DNA of 64,000 bases from Paraburkholderia tropica. Lineage in GTDB: Bacteria > Pseudomonadota > Gammaproteobacteria > Burkholderiales > Burkholderiaceae. The notes below the pieces were generated by a model that searched no databases, was not told the origin of the DNA, and was given only the letters and a program-made list of their open reading frames with translations. The position numbers and the translations under genes are program-made. The stretch is from positions 186,001 to 250,000 of the forward strand of contig NZ_FNZM01000006.1 in NCBI RefSeq assembly GCF_900109265.1, written 5' to 3'. Below are positions 26,509-36,060 of this stretch, in pieces (the first letter of the stretch is position 1; every line of letters begins with the position of its first letter).

Positions 26509-27081
26509 ATGGCATCGAAAACCGTCGAAACCCAGAACGTCGTCTCCGTCGGCAGCAAGATCCGCTCGCTGCGCCAGCGCCAGGGGCGCACGCTGGACGA
26601 CATCGCGACCGTCTCGCAGCTATCGAAACCCTTTCTCTCGCAGGTCGAACGCGATCACGCGAGCCCGTCCATCACTTCGCTCGTGAGCATTGCGAAAGCG
26701 CTGGGCGTGCCGGTCAGCTATTTCGTCGATACGCCGACCGAGGAAGGCTGCGTGCGCCGCCGCAAGGATCTGCAGTACTTCGCCTTCGCGGATTCCGCCG
26801 ATCTGTTCGCACGCCTGTCGAATCAGTCGGGCGGCCGCCAGCTCGAAGCCATTCTGGTGCGCATGCCGCCGGGCGAGCGGCCGAGCGAAGTGACCACGCA
26901 CGCGGGCGAGGAATTCGTCCACGTGCTCAGCGGCGAAGTGACCATCACGCTCGAAGGCAAGTCGTTCGTGCTCGGCGCGGGCGACAGCGCGCACTACGAA
27001 TCGACGGTGCCGCATAGCTGGACCAACGCGCGCGACGACGAAGCGGTGCTGGTCTGGGTCGGCACGCCGCGGCTGTTCTAG
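26509..27081 (+). CDS. XRE-cupin transcription regulator (first paralogue)
   Basis: 190 residues. N-terminal helix-turn-helix (about 16-70: IRSLRQRQGRTLDDIATVSQ, SKPFLSQVERDHASPS), linker, then a C-terminal cupin (about 115-188: GEEFVHVLSGEVTITLEGKSF, GDSAHYESTVPHSW). This PuuR/MppR-like layout senses small metabolites in the cupin. It is a clear paralogue of the regulator at 43296-43871, sharing SKPxLSQVER, the ESxVPHxW segment and the ending VWVGTP. The two stand at the two ends of the peptide-uptake block. It converges on the RND gene. No strong ribosome site is seen before the ATG. Confidence 0.9.
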   Translation: MASKTVETQNVVSVGSKIRSLRQRQGRTLDDIATVSQLSKPFLSQVERDHASPSITSLVSIAKALGVPVSYFVDTPTEEGCVRRRKDLQYFAFADSADLFARLSNQSGGRQLEAILVRMPPGERPSEVTTHAGEEFVHVLSGEVTITLEGKSFVLGAGDSAHYESTVPHSWTNARDDEAVLVWVGTPRLF

Positions 27082-27099
27082 GCGCGTCGATCATGCGCG

Positions 27100-27121
27100 G
27101 GTGCACGCCGGTTCGTGCACC
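27100..27121. terminator. hairpin between convergent regulator and pump genes
   Basis: GGTGCACG and CGTGCACC form eight perfect pairs around CCGGTT, 19 bases after the regulator stop and 37 bases before the end of the pump gene. No T tract, so a bidirectional but moderate terminator is likely. Confidence 0.5.
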
Positions 27122-27157
27122 TTCATGCGTCCCGATGATCGCGTCTTACCAGCCGCC

Positions 27158-30100
27158 TTACTGCGCGTTTTCCTCAAACACCGCTTCGCCACGCGCCGCA
27201 CCGCGTCCGCGTCGCGAACGGGGCGCGCGCCGTACCGGCGAGCGCGCGGCCACCGCGCAATAGAGCACCGGCGCGAACACGAGGCCGAGCGCCGTCGCCG
27301 CCAGCACGCCGCCGAGCACGCCCGTGCCGATCGAATGACGGCTCTCCGCGCCCGCGCTGTGCGAGAGCGCGAGCGGCACCACGCCGAGCACGAAAGCCGC
27401 CGAGGTCATCACGATCGGACGCAGACGTTCCGCGCAACCCGCCACCACCGCCGTCGCCACCCGCATGCCGCGCTCGCGCCGCGCGTTCGCGGCCTGCACG
27501 ATCAGGATCGCGTTCTTCGCCGTGAGCCCGACCACCGTCACGAGCCCCACCTTGAAGTAGATGTCGTTGGGCAGGCCGCGCAGCAGCATCGCCGTGACCG
27601 CGCCGAGCGTGCCGAGCGGCACGACCAGCAGCACCGCGAGCGGCGTGATCCAGCTTTCGTAAAGCGCCGCGAGCACCATGAACACCGCGAGCACCGAAAG
27701 CCCGAGCAGCAGCGGCGTGTCGCGCGCCGCTTCGATCTGCTCGAACGCGGTGTCGGTCCATTCGTAGGCCACGCCCTCGGGCAGATCGAGCGCGAGCCGC
27801 TCCATTTCCGCCATCGCCTCGCCCGAACTGTGGCCGTGCGATTCGCGCCCGCTCACGTCGAGCGACGGATAGCCGTTGTAGCGCGCGAGCATGACCGGAC
27901 CGCGCGTCCAGCGCGTGCTCGCCAGCGACGACAGCGCCACGGTCGCGCCCGTGCTGGTCTGCACCGGCAGATCGAGCAACTGACGGTCGGCCATGCGCGC
28001 GTTCGCATCGGCGGACACGATCACGCGACGCATGCGTCCGCCCGCCGGAAAGTCGTCGACGTAGGTCGAGCCGAACGTGGTGCTCAGCAGATCGGCGATA
28101 CGGTCGAACGGCACGCCGAACGCGTAGGCCTTGGCGCGGTCGATGTCGAGATCGACGCGCGGCGCATCGGGCAAATCCTCCGAATGCACGCCCGCCAGCA
28201 CGGGACTCTTCGTGGCCGCGTCGATCAACTGTCCGCGCGCGGCCTTGAGCGCGTCCATGCCGACGCCGCCGCGATCTTCGAGCCGGAACGTGAAGCCCTC
28301 CGAGTGCCCGATGCCCGGCACCGGCGACGGCAAGGTCGCCTCGACGTCGCCGTCCAGGATCGTGGCGAATTTCTCGTTGAGGCGGTCGCGCAGCGCCTGC
28401 GCGCTGATCGAGCGGCGGTCCCAGTCCTTGAGATCGACGAAGGCCATGCCCACGTTCTGGCCACTGCCCGCGAAGCTCCAGCCGACCACGCCCGTGACGT
28501 TTTCAACCGCGCTTTCGCTGCGCAGAATCTGCTCCGTGCGCTGCAGCACGTCGAGCGTGCGCGCCTGATTCGCGCCCGCCGGCAACTGGATCATCACCTG
28601 CAACTGGCCTTCGTCCTCGGCGGGCAGAAAGCCTTCGGGCATCTGCCAGTAGAGCCACGCGCCCGCAGCCAGCAGCACCGCGTAGATCGCGAGCACGCGG
28701 CGGCTGCGGCGCAGCAGCTTGATCACGATGCCGCGATAGCCGCGCGACACGCGCGCCACCCGCGACGTGCCGTGCGCTTCGATATGCTTCGGTTTCCTGA
28801 GCATGCTCGCGCACAACGCGGGCGTGAGCGACAGCGCCATGAACGACGACACCAGCATCGACGCGATCATCGACACGGCGAACTGACGATAAATGCCGCC
28901 CACGTTGCCGGTGAAGAACGCCATCGGCACGAACACGGCCGTGAGCACCGCGGTCACGCCGACGATCGCCCCGCCGATGCGCGACATCGCGCGGCGCGTG
29001 GCTTCGCGCGGCGGCAAGCCTTCTTCGTGCATCGCACGGTGCACGCTTTCCACCACCACGATGGCGTCGTCGACGAGAATGCCGATCGCGAGCACGAGGC
29101 CGAACAGCGTGAACACATTGATCGACATGCCGCCCATGTAGAGCGTGAGAAACGCGCCCATCAGCGTGACCGGAATCACGACCGTGGGCACGAGCGTCGC
29201 GCGCAGATCGCGCAGGAACAGCCACATCACGCAGAACACCAGCACGATGGCTTCGAGCAGCGTGATGACCACTTCGCGGATCGCCACGCGCACGAAATGC
29301 GCGCTGTCGAACGGAATCTCCACGGCGATGCCGGGCGGCATGCGCTTCGAGAGTTCGGCAAGGCGCGCGCGGATCGCGTCCGAGGTTTCGAGCGCGTTGC
29401 CGCGCGGGCCGAGCTGGATGCCGACCGTCGCGGCGGGCCGTCCATTCAGGCGCGAGAAAAACGAGTAATCGCTGCGGCCGATTTCCACGCGCGCGATGTC
29501 GCGCAGACGCACGATCGAGCCGTCGGTTTTCGCCTTGAGCACGATCTCGCCGAACTGCTCGGGCGTATCCAGTTGACCCTTCACATCGACCGACGCATTG
29601 GTCTGCTGGCCTGCCGCGAACGGCGCATCGCCGATCGTGCCCGCCGTCACGGGCGCGTTCTGCGCGGTAATCGCCGTGGTCACGTCGCTCGCCGCGAGCC
29701 CGTATTCGCGCAGCCGGTACGGATCGAGCCAGATGCGCATCGCTTCGTCGGAATCCCACAGCTCGGCCGAGCCCACGCCGGGCGCGCGCTTGAGTTCGCG
29801 CAGCACGTAGCGGTTCAGATAGTCGGCGAGTTGCGCGGAGTCGCGCGAGCCGTCCGTCGAGGTGAGCGCCACCAGCATCAGGAACGTGTTGGACGCCTTC
29901 ACCACGTTCACGCCCTGCTGCACCACTGCCTGCGGCAGACGCGCCTCGATCTGCTTGATGCGGTTCTGCACGTCCACGAGCGCGATGTCGGGATTCGTGG
30001 CGGGCGCGAAGGTCACGTCGATCTCCAGATTGCCGAGACCGTCGCTGCTGGTTTCGTAGTAGAGCATGCCGTCCGCGCCATCGAGGCTTTCCTCGATGAT

Positions 30101-30289
30101 GCTCGCGACGTTGTCATCCACGGTTTGCGCCGACGCGCCCGGATACTGCGCGACGATCACGATGCGCGGCGGCGAGAGACGCGGGTACTGCGCGATGGGC
30201 AACTGCGTGATGGCGAGCGCGCCCGCCACCATGACGGCGAGCGCGATCACCCACGCGAAGACCGGCCGGTCGATAAAGAAGAAGGGCAC
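27158..30289 (-). CDS. RND efflux pump, HAE-1 (AcrB-like) inner-membrane transporter
   Basis: 1043 residues from a GTG at 30289 (MPFFFIDRPVFAWVIALAVM), which matches the usual AcrB/MexB N-terminus and length (about 1050); an AGGAC site lies upstream. The frame is open further 5' but overlaps the acetyltransferase gene. Proton-relay residues are present: GILVDDAIVVVES in helix 4 (both Asp), the Lys in GLTAKNAILIV, and MTSAAFVLGVVPLA. It exports compounds from the periplasm or membrane with a periplasmic adaptor and outer-membrane channel. Neither partner gene is near, so partners must come from elsewhere. It is 61 bases downstream of the acetyltransferase, on the same strand as the peptide-uptake genes. 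Confidence 0.95.
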   Translation of the reverse strand: MPFFFIDRPVFAWVIALAVMVAGALAITQLPIAQYPRLSPPRIVIVAQYPGASAQTVDDNVASIIEESLDGADGMLYYETSSDGLGNLEIDVTFAPATNPDIALVDVQNRIKQIEARLPQAVVQQGVNVVKASNTFLMLVALTSTDGSRDSAQLADYLNRYVLRELKRAPGVGSAELWDSDEAMRIWLDPYRLREYGLAASDVTTAITAQNAPVTAGTIGDAPFAAGQQTNASVDVKGQLDTPEQFGEIVLKAKTDGSIVRLRDIARVEIGRSDYSFFSRLNGRPAATVGIQLGPRGNALETSDAIRARLAELSKRMPPGIAVEIPFDSAHFVRVAIREVVITLLEAIVLVFCVMWLFLRDLRATLVPTVVIPVTLMGAFLTLYMGGMSINVFTLFGLVLAIGILVDDAIVVVESVHRAMHEEGLPPREATRRAMSRIGGAIVGVTAVLTAVFVPMAFFTGNVGGIYRQFAVSMIASMLVSSFMALSLTPALCASMLRKPKHIEAHGTSRVARVSRGYRGIVIKLLRRSRRVLAIYAVLLAAGAWLYWQMPEGFLPAEDEGQLQVMIQLPAGANQARTLDVLQRTEQILRSESAVENVTGVVGWSFAGSGQNVGMAFVDLKDWDRRSISAQALRDRLNEKFATILDGDVEATLPSPVPGIGHSEGFTFRLEDRGGVGMDALKAARGQLIDAATKSPVLAGVHSEDLPDAPRVDLDIDRAKAYAFGVPFDRIADLLSTTFGSTYVDDFPAGGRMRRVIVSADANARMADRQLLDLPVQTSTGATVALSSLASTRWTRGPVMLARYNGYPSLDVSGRESHGHSSGEAMAEMERLALDLPEGVAYEWTDTAFEQIEAARDTPLLLGLSVLAVFMVLAALYESWITPLAVLLVVPLGTLGAVTAMLLRGLPNDIYFKVGLVTVVGLTAKNAILIVQAANARRERGMRVATAVVAGCAERLRPIVMTSAAFVLGVVPLALSHSAGAESRHSIGTGVLGGVLAATALGLVFAPVLYCAVAARSPVRRAPRSRRGRGAARGEAVFEENAQ

Positions 30290-30350
30290 GCGAGGCGTCC
30301 TGGCTGAATAGGCTGAAGGGGCTTTGGATGGCCCAAGGGGCCGCGCGGGC

Positions 30351-30932
30351 TCAGGGCGCTTGCGGACCGTCCGTGACGACCGGCGGCGCGAACACCGGCG
30401 CTTCGACGAGCCGCGCCATGTGCAGCACGTCGTGCAGCGCGCCGTCGAGGATCGCGTCGCCGCGTGCGCGCGCTTCCACCACGAAGCCGAACTTGCGATA
30501 GAGCGCGAGCGCGCGCGTATTGTTCGCGAACACCTGCAACTCGACGCGGCGCAGCCCGAACGCGTTGTCGGCGGCGTCGAGCAGCCCCGCGAGCAGCAGC
30601 GAGCCCACCCCGCGCCCATGATACGCGTCGTGCACCGAAATGCCGATCGAGCCGCAATGCGAGCGCCGCCCGTCGTACGCGCGAAGTTCCGACTGCCCGA
30701 CGATCTGCCCTTCGTATTCGGCGACGATCATCATCGAGTCGGCCTTCTGGGTCGCCAGCCACGCGCGCACCGCCTCGCCCGTGCGATAGCCGTGCGAGAG
30801 CGTGCCGGGACGCACGCCCGGCAGGTTCATGAGCGCGGCCATCGCCTCGCTGTCGTCGGGTTCGGCCGCGCGCACGCGCAGCGCTTTCGCGAACGCGGCG
30901 CGTTGCGCCGCCGCATCGTGAGGAAGATTCAT
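30351..30932 (-). CDS. GNAT N-acetyltransferase, YhhY-like (second of tandem pair)
   Basis: 193 residues. GNAT fold: N-terminal RAAEPDDSEAMAALM, then the acetyl-CoA motif A region SIGISVHDAYHGRGVGSLLL (R/Q-x-x-G-x-G/A form GRGVGS), and motif B ALALYRKFGFVVEARARGDAI. The strand-helix pattern NAFGLRRVELQVFANN matches E. coli YhhY/AaaT, which acetylates the amino group of some L-amino acids. Its ATG overlaps the stop of the upstream paralogue by four bases. In context it may acetylate products of the TldD/TldE peptidases, but the acceptor is unproven. Confidence 0.87.
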   Translation of the reverse strand: MNLPHDAAAQRAAFAKALRVRAAEPDDSEAMAALMNLPGVRPGTLSHGYRTGEAVRAWLATQKADSMMIVAEYEGQIVGQSELRAYDGRRSHCGSIGISVHDAYHGRGVGSLLLAGLLDAADNAFGLRRVELQVFANNTRALALYRKFGFVVEARARGDAILDGALHDVLHMARLVEAPVFAPPVVTDGPQAP

Positions 30933-31477
30933 GATGCCTCGCTGTCGATGTAGGGAAGCGGCTCACGCAGACGCCCCATCAGAAACGAATCGATGTACGC
31001 GCCGTCGCGCAGCATGTTGCCGCGCAGCCGCCCTTCGATCTCGAAGCCGAACTTGCGATAGAGCGCGATGGCGCCCTCGTTGTCGACGAACACCTTGAGT
31101 TCGAGGCGGCGCAGGCCGAGCCAGTTGTCGGCGAGATCGAGCATCTCGGCCATGAGCCGCGAGCCGACGCCGCGCCGCTGCCAGTCGCCGTGCACGCCCA
31201 CGCCGATTTCCGCGACGTGCGCCCGGCGCATGCGGCCGACCTGCACCTGGCCTTCGCCGACCAGTTCCTCGCCCATCCATGCGCCGATCATGATCAGTTG
31301 CGGCGTGCGCTTCGCGATCCATTCGCGCGTGGATTCCAGCGTGCGAAACGGCGTTTGCGGATCGCCGTGCGCCATCGAAGGCGCGTAAATGAGCGCGTGC
31401 AACTGCTCCGCGTCTCGCTCTCTTATGCCGCGCAGCACGAGCGGCCCGCCCGTCTGCGGATTTGCGTTATTCGACAT
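30929..31477 (-). CDS. GNAT N-acetyltransferase, YhhY-like (first of tandem pair)
   Basis: 182 residues. GNAT fold, closest in pattern to YhhY/AaaT: RRAHVAEIGVGVHGDWQRRG, then VGSRLMAEMLDLADNWLGLR, then ELKVFVDNEGAIALYRKFGF. The Q-x-x-G-x-G/A acetyl-CoA loop is QRRGVGS. It starts 115 bases after the TldE-like stop, on the same strand, and overlaps the next GNAT gene (ATGA). AAGGA lies about 10 bases before the ATG. The two GNATs are paralogues from a local duplication and differ mainly in the N-terminal substrate loop. Confidence 0.87.
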   Translation of the reverse strand: MSNNANPQTGGPLVLRGIRERDAEQLHALIYAPSMAHGDPQTPFRTLESTREWIAKRTPQLIMIGAWMGEELVGEGQVQVGRMRRAHVAEIGVGVHGDWQRRGVGSRLMAEMLDLADNWLGLRRLELKVFVDNEGAIALYRKFGFEIEGRLRGNMLRDGAYIDSFLMGRLREPLPYIDSEAS

Positions 31478-31592
31478 CTGTGCATCCTTGTTGTTTTACG
31501 TTTTGCTGCACTTCCGTACTGCGCTTTCCAGTTTCGCTGCCTCGCTGCTTTCTGCGGCGCGCCCTCGTGCGCGCCGCTTCCAACCCTGCGCG

Positions 31593-32984
31593 CTACAACA
31601 CCAGTTCGAACGACTTCACGAGCGCGCCCGGCAGTTGCACCCCGCCGGTCGCGCGCTGTCCCCAGGTGGAATCGGAGAGCAGCAGTTCGGACTGCGCGCC
31701 CAGCGCTTCCAGGCGTTCGCCGAGCAGGCCGTAGAGGCTGTCGTCGAAACGCATGGCGTCGACGGGCGCGACGATCTCGCCGTCTTCCACCCAGAAGGTC
31801 GCGAAACGCGTCATGCCGGTCAGGCGGCAATTCATGCGGTCCGAGAAGTTCACGTACCAGAGATTGCCGATGTAGAGCCCGGTGCCCAGACGCGCGAGCA
31901 CGTCTTCGGGCGCGAGGTCGCCGGTCGCCATCGACACCGTCGTGGCCATTTCCTGCGGCAGCGCGCCGTTCGGTTCGAGCCCGTACTCGCGCGCCGAACG
32001 GGCGCTCGTCAACTGGCCCACACCACGGCCGCCCTCGATCAGCGGCACGCTCGCGCGCAGATAGCCGTCGTCGTTGAAGGCGGGCGAGATGCCGAGTTCG
32101 AGCGACTCGGTCAACGCCACGCGCGAATCGAATGCAACCGCGCCCGTGTTGAGCTTGTAGAGCGGACTCGTCGATGCCGCCTGGGCGCGCGCCGAAAAGC
32201 CGCCCCACGCCATCGACTGCACGAACTCGGACAGCGCCGCCGGCGCGAGCCACGCGCGATAGCCGCCCGGCGTGAGCACGCGCGGCGCGCGCAGCAGCAC
32301 CGGCAGACGCGCGGCCGCTTCGCTCACCTTGGCCGCGAACACGGCGTCGTCCCAGTTGTCGCCCGCATAGCGCGTCTTGATCGCGCGCCCGTTCGGCTGA
32401 TACAGCGACCAGCTGAAATTGAAGTTCTCCACTTCGTACCAGCCGCGGCTGCCCGCCGTGGAGGCGAAGCCGCGCGAGAGCGTGCCGCCCGCGTAGAAGC
32501 CCACGAAATCGAGTCCCTGCGCGCATTGCGCGACCCGTTCGACGAGCGCCTGCGGTTGCGGCAGCTTGCCGTTGCGGCGCGTGCTGCGCGACCACGAGGT
32601 GGTGTCGAACAGCACGTGCGGATCGTCCGGGGCGTCGAGCAGACTTTCGCGCAACGCCGCGAGCGCCTCGGCCGTGTGGCGCACGTCGGCGTTCGCGTCG
32701 CCGCTCAGGTCGAGCGTGGAATAGGCCTGACGCGCGCCGTGCACGAGCCGCAGCGTCAGCCGCCCCTGCTCCACCTGGCCGCTCTGGCGCACCTTGCCCG
32801 CATTGAAGCGGATGAAATCGGACTGCTCGCCCGCGAACGCGCTCAGCACGGTTTCACCGGGCTGGCGCTGGCGCTCGATGGCGTCGGCAAGCATCGCGAA
32901 ATGCGCGTGCCAGTCGATCGAGGCGCCCGGCGCACGCGTGGCAGCAGCGGCGGCATCCGAGCCTGCAAAAAGCAAATCGGTCAT
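31593..32984 (-). CDS. TldE/PmbA-like peptidase partner
   Basis: 463 residues. PmbA/TldE half of the TldD/TldE peptidase family, which in E. coli forms a heterodimer that cuts small or unfolded peptides and matures microcin B17 and CcdA fragments. The family core is seen in the C-terminal half: NTGAVAFDSRVALTES, GLYIGNLWYVNFSDRMNCRLTG and VEDGEIVAPVDAMRFDDSLY. As expected for TldE there is no HExxxH metal motif. Its ATG overlaps the TldD-like stop by one base (TGATG), so the two are made in step. It diverges from housekeeping PmbA in the N-terminal half, so it is probably a second, dedicated pair. Confidence 0.88.
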   Translation of the reverse strand: MTDLLFAGSDAAAAATRAPGASIDWHAHFAMLADAIERQRQPGETVLSAFAGEQSDFIRFNAGKVRQSGQVEQGRLTLRLVHGARQAYSTLDLSGDANADVRHTAEALAALRESLLDAPDDPHVLFDTTSWSRSTRRNGKLPQPQALVERVAQCAQGLDFVGFYAGGTLSRGFASTAGSRGWYEVENFNFSWSLYQPNGRAIKTRYAGDNWDDAVFAAKVSEAAARLPVLLRAPRVLTPGGYRAWLAPAALSEFVQSMAWGGFSARAQAASTSPLYKLNTGAVAFDSRVALTESLELGISPAFNDDGYLRASVPLIEGGRGVGQLTSARSAREYGLEPNGALPQEMATTVSMATGDLAPEDVLARLGTGLYIGNLWYVNFSDRMNCRLTGMTRFATFWVEDGEIVAPVDAMRFDDSLYGLLGERLEALGAQSELLLSDSTWGQRATGGVQLPGALVKSFELVL

Positions 32985-34420
32985 CAGGCGGCTCCGAACA
33001 CTTCGACGTTGGAAAACACGCAGGCCGGCGAAGCGTGGCCCACGCGAATGACCTGCGCGGGCTCGCCCTTGCCGCACATCGGCGTGCCGTAGACGGCGCG
33101 CGTGGACGCGTCGCCCACTGCCGCGAGGCTGCGCCAGAAGCTCGCGGAAATGCCGCGATAGCTCGGCCGCTTGACGATCTCCGTGAGCTTGCCGTTTTCG
33201 ATCAGTTGCCCGAACTCGCAGCCGAACTGGAACTTGTTGCGATGATCGTCGATCGACCAGGACGTGTTCGTGCTCATCAGAATGCCGTGCTCGACGCCCG
33301 CGATCAGCGCGTCGAGCGACTGGTCGCCCGGCTCGATATTGAGGTTCGCCATGCGGTCGATCGGCGGCCGGTTCCAGTTCGCCGCACGCGAGTTCGCCAC
33401 GCCGGGCAGGCCCGCGCGCTGCTGCGAGAGCGCGCCGCCGAGCGGACGCTCCAGCACGCCCGCACGAATCAGATATTCCTTGCTGGCCGCGCTGCCGTCG
33501 TCGTCGAAGGCATAGGCGGCGGCTTCCTCGCGCGTGTCCGGGTCGAAGGTCACGTTGAGCAGTTCGGAGCCGTACTGATAGCTGCCGAACATCTCCGGCT
33601 TCACGAAGCTCCAGCCCGCGAAATTGCGTTCGTCGCCGAGAATGCGGTCGAGTTCGAGCGGATGGCCGATCGACTCGTGAATCTGCAGCATCATCTGGTC
33701 GGGCATCAGCAGCAGGTCGCGCTTGCCCGTGGGGCAGTTCGGCGCCGCGAGCAGTTGCAGCGCCTCGTTCGCGACGCGCGCGCCTGCGCCGTCGAAACCG
33801 TAGCGCGCGAGAATTTCCATGCCGCCCTGCGCGAGCAAGCCGTAGTGGCCGCCGAGCGTGCGCTCCTGGGTGTCGCCGTCGTCGTGCGCGACCACGGACA
33901 GCGCCGGCATCAGAAAGCGGAAACGCTGTTCGATGCGCACGCCGTCGCTCGTCAGATAGAGCTGGTCGCACTGCGTGACTTCCATGCCCGCCTGGCGCTC
34001 GACGATGCGCGCATCGAGCTTCGCCGCCGCGCATTCGTGCGCGAGGCGGTCGAGCCATTCGCGTCGCGACGGCAGCGCCGCCTGCGCGTTCGGCGAGACA
34101 TACTCGCCGCTTTGCGCGGGCCGCGCGACCTCGCGATGGTCGATCAGCGCGTGCGCCGCGCTCGCCTGCGCGCGCGCCGTGGCAATCTCCAGCGCGCGTT
34201 GCAGACCGCTCGCCGTGAGGTCCGCCGTGGCCGCGTAACCCGCGCCCGCGCCGGCCCAGGCCGTCACCATCGCGCCGCGCTCGCGCGCGATGCGCAGCGG
34301 CAGCGCCACGTCGTTGCGCACGACGTGATCGTCCTTGCGTTCGTCCACGAAACGTACCGACCAGAAATCGGCCGAACTGCGCAGTCCGCGTACGGCCAAC
34401 GTCCAGCTTTCATCGATCAT
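32984..34420 (-). CDS. TldD-like zinc metallopeptidase
   Basis: 478 residues (E. coli TldD 481). The zinc motif HESIGHPLELD is intact (H-E-x-x-x-H), and the third ligand, a C-terminal Cys, is in GTPMCGKGEPAQ. Further family segments are GSYQYGSELLNVTFDPD, NTSWSIDDHRNKFQFG and the Gly-rich LNIEPGDQSLD. It should act in the cytoplasm as a heterodimer with the TldE-like product. Its ATG overlaps the stop of the importer ATPase by four bases (ATGA). Physical coupling of a peptide importer to this peptidase suggests that the imported peptide is the substrate. Confidence 0.92.
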   Translation of the reverse strand: MIDESWTLAVRGLRSSADFWSVRFVDERKDDHVVRNDVALPLRIARERGAMVTAWAGAGAGYAATADLTASGLQRALEIATARAQASAAHALIDHREVARPAQSGEYVSPNAQAALPSRREWLDRLAHECAAAKLDARIVERQAGMEVTQCDQLYLTSDGVRIEQRFRFLMPALSVVAHDDGDTQERTLGGHYGLLAQGGMEILARYGFDGAGARVANEALQLLAAPNCPTGKRDLLLMPDQMMLQIHESIGHPLELDRILGDERNFAGWSFVKPEMFGSYQYGSELLNVTFDPDTREEAAAYAFDDDGSAASKEYLIRAGVLERPLGGALSQQRAGLPGVANSRAANWNRPPIDRMANLNIEPGDQSLDALIAGVEHGILMSTNTSWSIDDHRNKFQFGCEFGQLIENGKLTEIVKRPSYRGISASFWRSLAAVGDASTRAVYGTPMCGKGEPAQVIRVGHASPACVFSNVEVFGAA

Positions 34421-36060
34421 GCAATGTTCTCCTTGAGCGCGGCGGAGGCCGATGCCGGATTCGCCAGCATCGATGCCGCGAGCAACGACTGCGTATAGGG
34501 GTGCGTGGGCGCGTCGAGCACCGCGAGCGTGTCGCCCTGCTCCACGATGCGCCCCGCTTTCATCACGATCACGCGATGCGCCATCGCGCGCATCACCGCG
34601 AGATCGTGCGTGATGAACAGATAGCTCAGACGATACCGCTTTTGCAGGTCCGTGAGCAACGCCAGCACCTGTTTCTGGATGGAAACGTCGAGCGCGCTGG
34701 TCGGTTCGTCGAGCACGATCATCTCAGGTTCGACCGCGAGTGCGCGCGCAATCGCGATGCGTTGACGCTGGCCGCCCGAGAATTCGTGCGGATAACGCAG
34801 CATCGACTCGGCCGGCAGCCCGACTTCCTCCAGCAGCCCGCCGATGCGGCGGCGCTTCGCCTCGCCCTTCAGTTGCGGCTGATGCACCGTGAGCCCTTCG
34901 CCGACGATCTGCTCGATCGTCATGCGCGGCGAGAGCGAACCGAAAGGATCCTGAAATACGACCTGCATGCGCTTGTAGAGCGACAGGCGCTCGCCCGCGC
35001 CGCGCAGCGCCGCGAGCGGTTGCCCGTCGATACGGATCTCGCCCTCCGCCGCGCCCTGCAAGCCTAACACCGTCGAGGCCAGCGTGGACTTGCCCGATCC
35101 CGATTCGCCGACCACGCCGAGCGTTTCACCGCGCCGCAGCGTGAGACTCGCTTCGTGCACGGCGCGAAACGCGTCGCCGCCGAACAGCGAGCGCCAGCCC
35201 TTGCCCGCCGTGCGGTAATCGACGGCCAGATCTTTCACGTCGAGAATCACGGGCGCGTCGGGCGCGACCGGCTGCACCGCTCGCGACGGCTCGCTGTCGA
35301 GCAGACGCTGCGTGTACGGATGCTGCGGATTCGAGAACAGCGCCTCGGTCGTGTTGGTTTCCACCAGCACGCCCTTTTCCATCACCGCCACGCGCTGCGC
35401 GAAGCGGCGCACGAGATTCAGATCGTGCGTGATCAGCAGCACGGCCATGCCGCGCGCGGCTGCTTCCTGCTCCTGCAATTCGAGCAGCAGATCGACGATC
35501 TGCTGGCGCACCGTCACGTCGAGCGCCGTGGTCGGTTCGTCGGCGAGCAGCAGACGCGGACGGCACGCGAGCGCCATCGCGATCATCGCGCGCTGACGCT
35601 GACCGCCCGAAAGCTGGTGCGGAAAGCTGTCGATGCGGCGCTCCGGCTCGGGAATGCCGGTGCGACGCAACAGTTCGATGCCACGCGCGCGCGCCGCATT
35701 CGGTCGCAGACCTTCGTGCAGGCGCAGGCTTTCCGCGATCTGCTTGCCGATCGTGAAGAGCGGATTGAGCGCGGTCATCGGCTCCTGAAACACCATGGCG
35801 ATGTCGCCGCCGCGAATGCCGCGCATCTGGCGCTCGCTCTGTTGCAGCAGATCGACGCCGTCGAGCAGCATGCGCCCGCCGAGTTCTGCCTGCGCGACGA
35901 GGCCGAGGATCGACAGCGCGGTCACGCTCTTGCCCGAACCCGATTCGCCGACCAGCGCGACGCGTTCGCCGCGCGCGATCGACAGGCTCAGATCGCGCAC
36001 GGCGAGCTTGTCGCCGAAGCGCACCGAAAAGTCCTGAATATCCAGCAACGGTGCGCTCAT
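34417..36060 (-). CDS. yejF: YejF-like double ABC ATPase of a peptide importer
   Basis: 547 residues (E. coli YejF 529). Two ABC modules of the oligopeptide importer family in one chain. Module 1: Walker A GESGSGKS, AMVFQEPMTALNP, LSGGQRQRAMIAMAL, LLLADEPTTALDVT. Module 2: GESGSGKST, VVFQDPFGSLSP, FSGGQRQRIAIARAL, IVLDEPTSALDVS. Both have the oligopeptide-type HPYTQ tail. Start: ATG at 36060 rather than 36063, because GGAGG is then six bases away; it overlaps the YejE stop. YejABEF takes up peptides and, in E. coli, microcin C. Both ATP sites look intact. Confidence 0.93.
   Translation of the reverse strand: MSAPLLDIQDFSVRFGDKLAVRDLSLSIARGERVALVGESGSGKSVTALSILGLVAQAELGGRMLLDGVDLLQQSERQMRGIRGGDIAMVFQEPMTALNPLFTIGKQIAESLRLHEGLRPNAARARGIELLRRTGIPEPERRIDSFPHQLSGGQRQRAMIAMALACRPRLLLADEPTTALDVTVRQQIVDLLLELQEQEAAARGMAVLLITHDLNLVRRFAQRVAVMEKGVLVETNTTEALFSNPQHPYTQRLLDSEPSRAVQPVAPDAPVILDVKDLAVDYRTAGKGWRSLFGGDAFRAVHEASLTLRRGETLGVVGESGSGKSTLASTVLGLQGAAEGEIRIDGQPLAALRGAGERLSLYKRMQVVFQDPFGSLSPRMTIEQIVGEGLTVHQPQLKGEAKRRRIGGLLEEVGLPAESMLRYPHEFSGGQRQRIAIARALAVEPEMIVLDEPTSALDVSIQKQVLALLTDLQKRYRLSYLFITHDLAVMRAMAHRVIVMKAGRIVEQGDTLAVLDAPTHPYTQSLLAASMLANPASASAALKENIA

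Noticed and set aside
27101..30307. Open frame of more than 1000 codons on the plus strand opposite the RND pump
   Set aside because: Very rich in Arg and His with no domain or ribosome site; a GC-rich antisense shadow of a well-supported gene.
31593..34058. Fusion of TldD- and TldE-like proteins in one frame
   Set aside because: The upstream extension is a shadow of the TldD-like gene, which is in a different frame; the two genes meet at TGATG.
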